Shown piece by piece: positions 6,120 to 6,770 of a DNA stretch of 6,770 bases. The DNA lies in contig JBHHYU010000129.1 in assembly GCA_046757725.1 (NCBI GenBank), forward strand, positions 1-6,770, written 5' to 3'. The notes beneath the pieces were generated by a model, which had not been told where the DNA came from, did not search any database, and saw nothing but the letters and a program-made list of their open reading frames with translations. The stretch's first letter is position 1, and each line of letters begins with the position of its first letter. The position numbers were made by a program, and so were the translations under genes. This DNA comes from JBHHYU01 sp046757725. GTDB lineage: Bacteria > Desulfobacterota > Binatia > UBA9968.

Positions 6120-6152
6120 GGTGACCATATGGTGTCCATCTGGTGTCCAGAA
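6120..6152 (+). repeat. Three tandem 11-bp repeats (iteron-like)
   Basis: Three adjoining units, ggtgaccatat, ggtgtccatct and ggtgtccagaa, share GGTGNCCA and have a period of exactly 11 bp, about one helical turn. Such phasing places the same face of each unit on one side of the DNA, as in binding sites for initiators, recombinase accessory proteins or regulators. No partner protein can be assigned. Confidence 0.5.
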
Positions 6153-6180
6153 GGGGCAGAAATGAGGACAAACAAGAGAC

Positions 6181-6293
6181 TAGGGAGAAGGACCGTATCT
6201 CCCTAAAGAGAAAGAGATTGCAGGTTTGGCGCGAACTTCCCTGCAACCCCCTTCTTGGGTTTATGAGACCCCTGCTCTGCCCCTGCAAACCCA
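6181..6293 (+). other. Three consecutive perfect-arm stem-loops
   Basis: Stem 1 is tagggaga/tctcccta (6181-6188 with 6198-6205, 9-nt loop). Stem 2 is ttgcagg/cctgcaa (6218-6224 with 6240-6246, 15-nt loop). Stem 3 is tgggttt/aaaccca (6256-6262 with 6287-6293, 24-nt loop). They lie directly upstream of the conserved repeat core at 6298. None is followed by a T run, so they are not intrinsic terminators. They look like domains of one folded RNA or single-stranded DNA. Confidence 0.5.
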
Positions 6294-6297
6294 TATC

Positions 6298-6337
6298 ATG
6301 CGGTGGAACGTGACTCCCGTGGTGGGTTGCCGGGGGG
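6298..6337 (+). repeat. Diverged direct repeat, right copy
   Basis: Partner of 148-188: 34 of 41 aligned columns are identical and the orientation is the same. It ends in a run of eight G (6332-6339). The small hairpin of the left copy (acggg/cccgt) is kept here with one mismatch (acgtg/cccgt), consistent with two diverged members of one structured family rather than a recent duplication. Confidence 0.6.
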
Positions 6338-6734
6338 GGTAGATGTGTCGATTGTGGATCTCGAGAAAGGCAAGTGAAGATTACTGGTTGTAACCCACAC
6401 CCCAGTCGAGAGACGGTAGTGGAAAAACGCGATAATACCATGCGCAGAGGATTCACCTCCAGCATGGCGTCAAGGCATGGCGAAGCTATGCGGAGCGATT
6501 CGGACAGAGAGGCCTCCCGGACCATGCTCCGCCTGAGAGGGCCTCTGAGTGCGTGGTGTGCCGTCGATTGTGCCGGAGGTGGGCTAGGAGATCTCACGGT
6601 GCACTCCAGATGACCTTCCCGTCCTTGTCCAAAGAACAATCCCGAACAATGAGTATAAAGACCGTTACGGCTCGCCGGTCGGCTAATTCCCAGGCTCCAG
6701 CCTGCTAACATCGGTTTAGGGCACAGACATTGCA

Positions 6735-6758
6735 CGCTTATGTATTTAGGCATAAGCG
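6735..6758. repeat. Inverted repeat at the right end of the window
   Basis: Perfect 8-bp arms cgcttatg (6735-6742) and cataagcg (6751-6758) flank an 8-bp loop. The octamer cgcttatg also occurs at 6025-6032, followed there by its own small dyad atgctt/aagcat (6033-6045), so the two places may share a motif. It is not T-rich on either side, so a terminator role is doubtful. Confidence 0.4.
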
Positions 6759-6770
6759 GTCCCCGAAGGG

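Larger units (their letters stand above)
5959..6770. other. Gene-free, hairpin-rich right flank
   Basis: Open frames exist on both strands (notably minus 6112-6753 and plus 6374-6613), but their products have chance-like composition (Ser/Pro/Arg-rich, no domain) and they overlap dense secondary structure, so I do not call them. What I can see is the tandem repeats at 6120-6152, three successive stem-loops at 6181-6293, the direct-repeat copy at 6298-6337, a tight hairpin caggct/agcctg near 6690-6703 and a terminal hairpin at 6735-6758. The whole looks like structured non-coding sequence or the edge of a mobile element. Confidence 0.4.

Noticed and set aside
6374..6613. Plus-strand open frame of 79 codons
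   Set aside because: No ribosome binding site of note and no recognisable domain; composition resembles the chance frames around it.
6112..6753. Long minus-strand open frame (213 codons) in the right flank
   Set aside because: Ser/Pro/Arg/Leu-rich product with no domain, overlapping several strong hairpins and a repeat; looks like a chance frame in structured non-coding DNA.
1..6770. CRISPR array, tRNA or rRNA
   Set aside because: No regularly spaced repeats of CRISPR length, no T-loop GTTCRANYC in a tRNA context, and no rRNA-like conserved blocks were seen by eye.

Overview
The window looks like a bacterial accessory island. It is moderate in G+C by eye, has clear Shine-Dalgarno sequences and two sigma70-type promoters, and contains no housekeeping gene, rRNA or tRNA. 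The sequence does not let me name the organism. All convincing genes lie on the minus strand, so transcription runs from the right end of the window to the left.

Layout, right to left. Bases 5747-6770 hold no convincing gene. They are rich in perfect-arm hairpins, contain three 11-bp tandem repeats (6120-6152) and carry one copy of a structured sequence (core 6298-6337). Next comes a two-gene operon. Its first gene (3080-5746) encodes an 888-residue protein with an N-terminal PHP-type phosphoesterase domain fused to an SMC/RecN-like ABC ATPase; I believe databases label this architecture TrlF-family. Its second gene (1833-3071) begins 8 bp later with its ribosome binding site overlapping the first gene's stop codon, and encodes an AlbA_2 (Schlafen-type) protein with a GHKL-type ATPase domain. 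A 206-bp gap follows, carrying a promoter with a 26-bp palindromic operator. That promoter drives a 64-residue XRE repressor-like gene (1432-1626) and a 204-residue serine recombinase (802-1416). Last is a 98-residue protein of unknown function (391-687) with its own promoter at the end of the recombinase gene. Bases 1-390 are non-coding; bases 61-190 fold into several hairpins and include the second, diverged copy of the structured sequence (148-188).

How the parts may work together. The PHP-ABC ATPase and the AlbA_2-GHKL protein are tightly coupled and probably form one nucleic-acid-directed conflict or defence system: an ATPase sensor or clamp with a phosphoesterase or nuclease-like domain, plus an RNA/DNA-binding ATPase partner. 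The XRE protein and recombinase form a separately controlled mobility or maintenance module, in which the XRE protein very likely binds the palindrome inside its own promoter. This arrangement (defence-like cargo, small recombinase, repressor, flanking structured repeats) fits a genomic island. Antiviral function and mobility of the whole unit are inferences.
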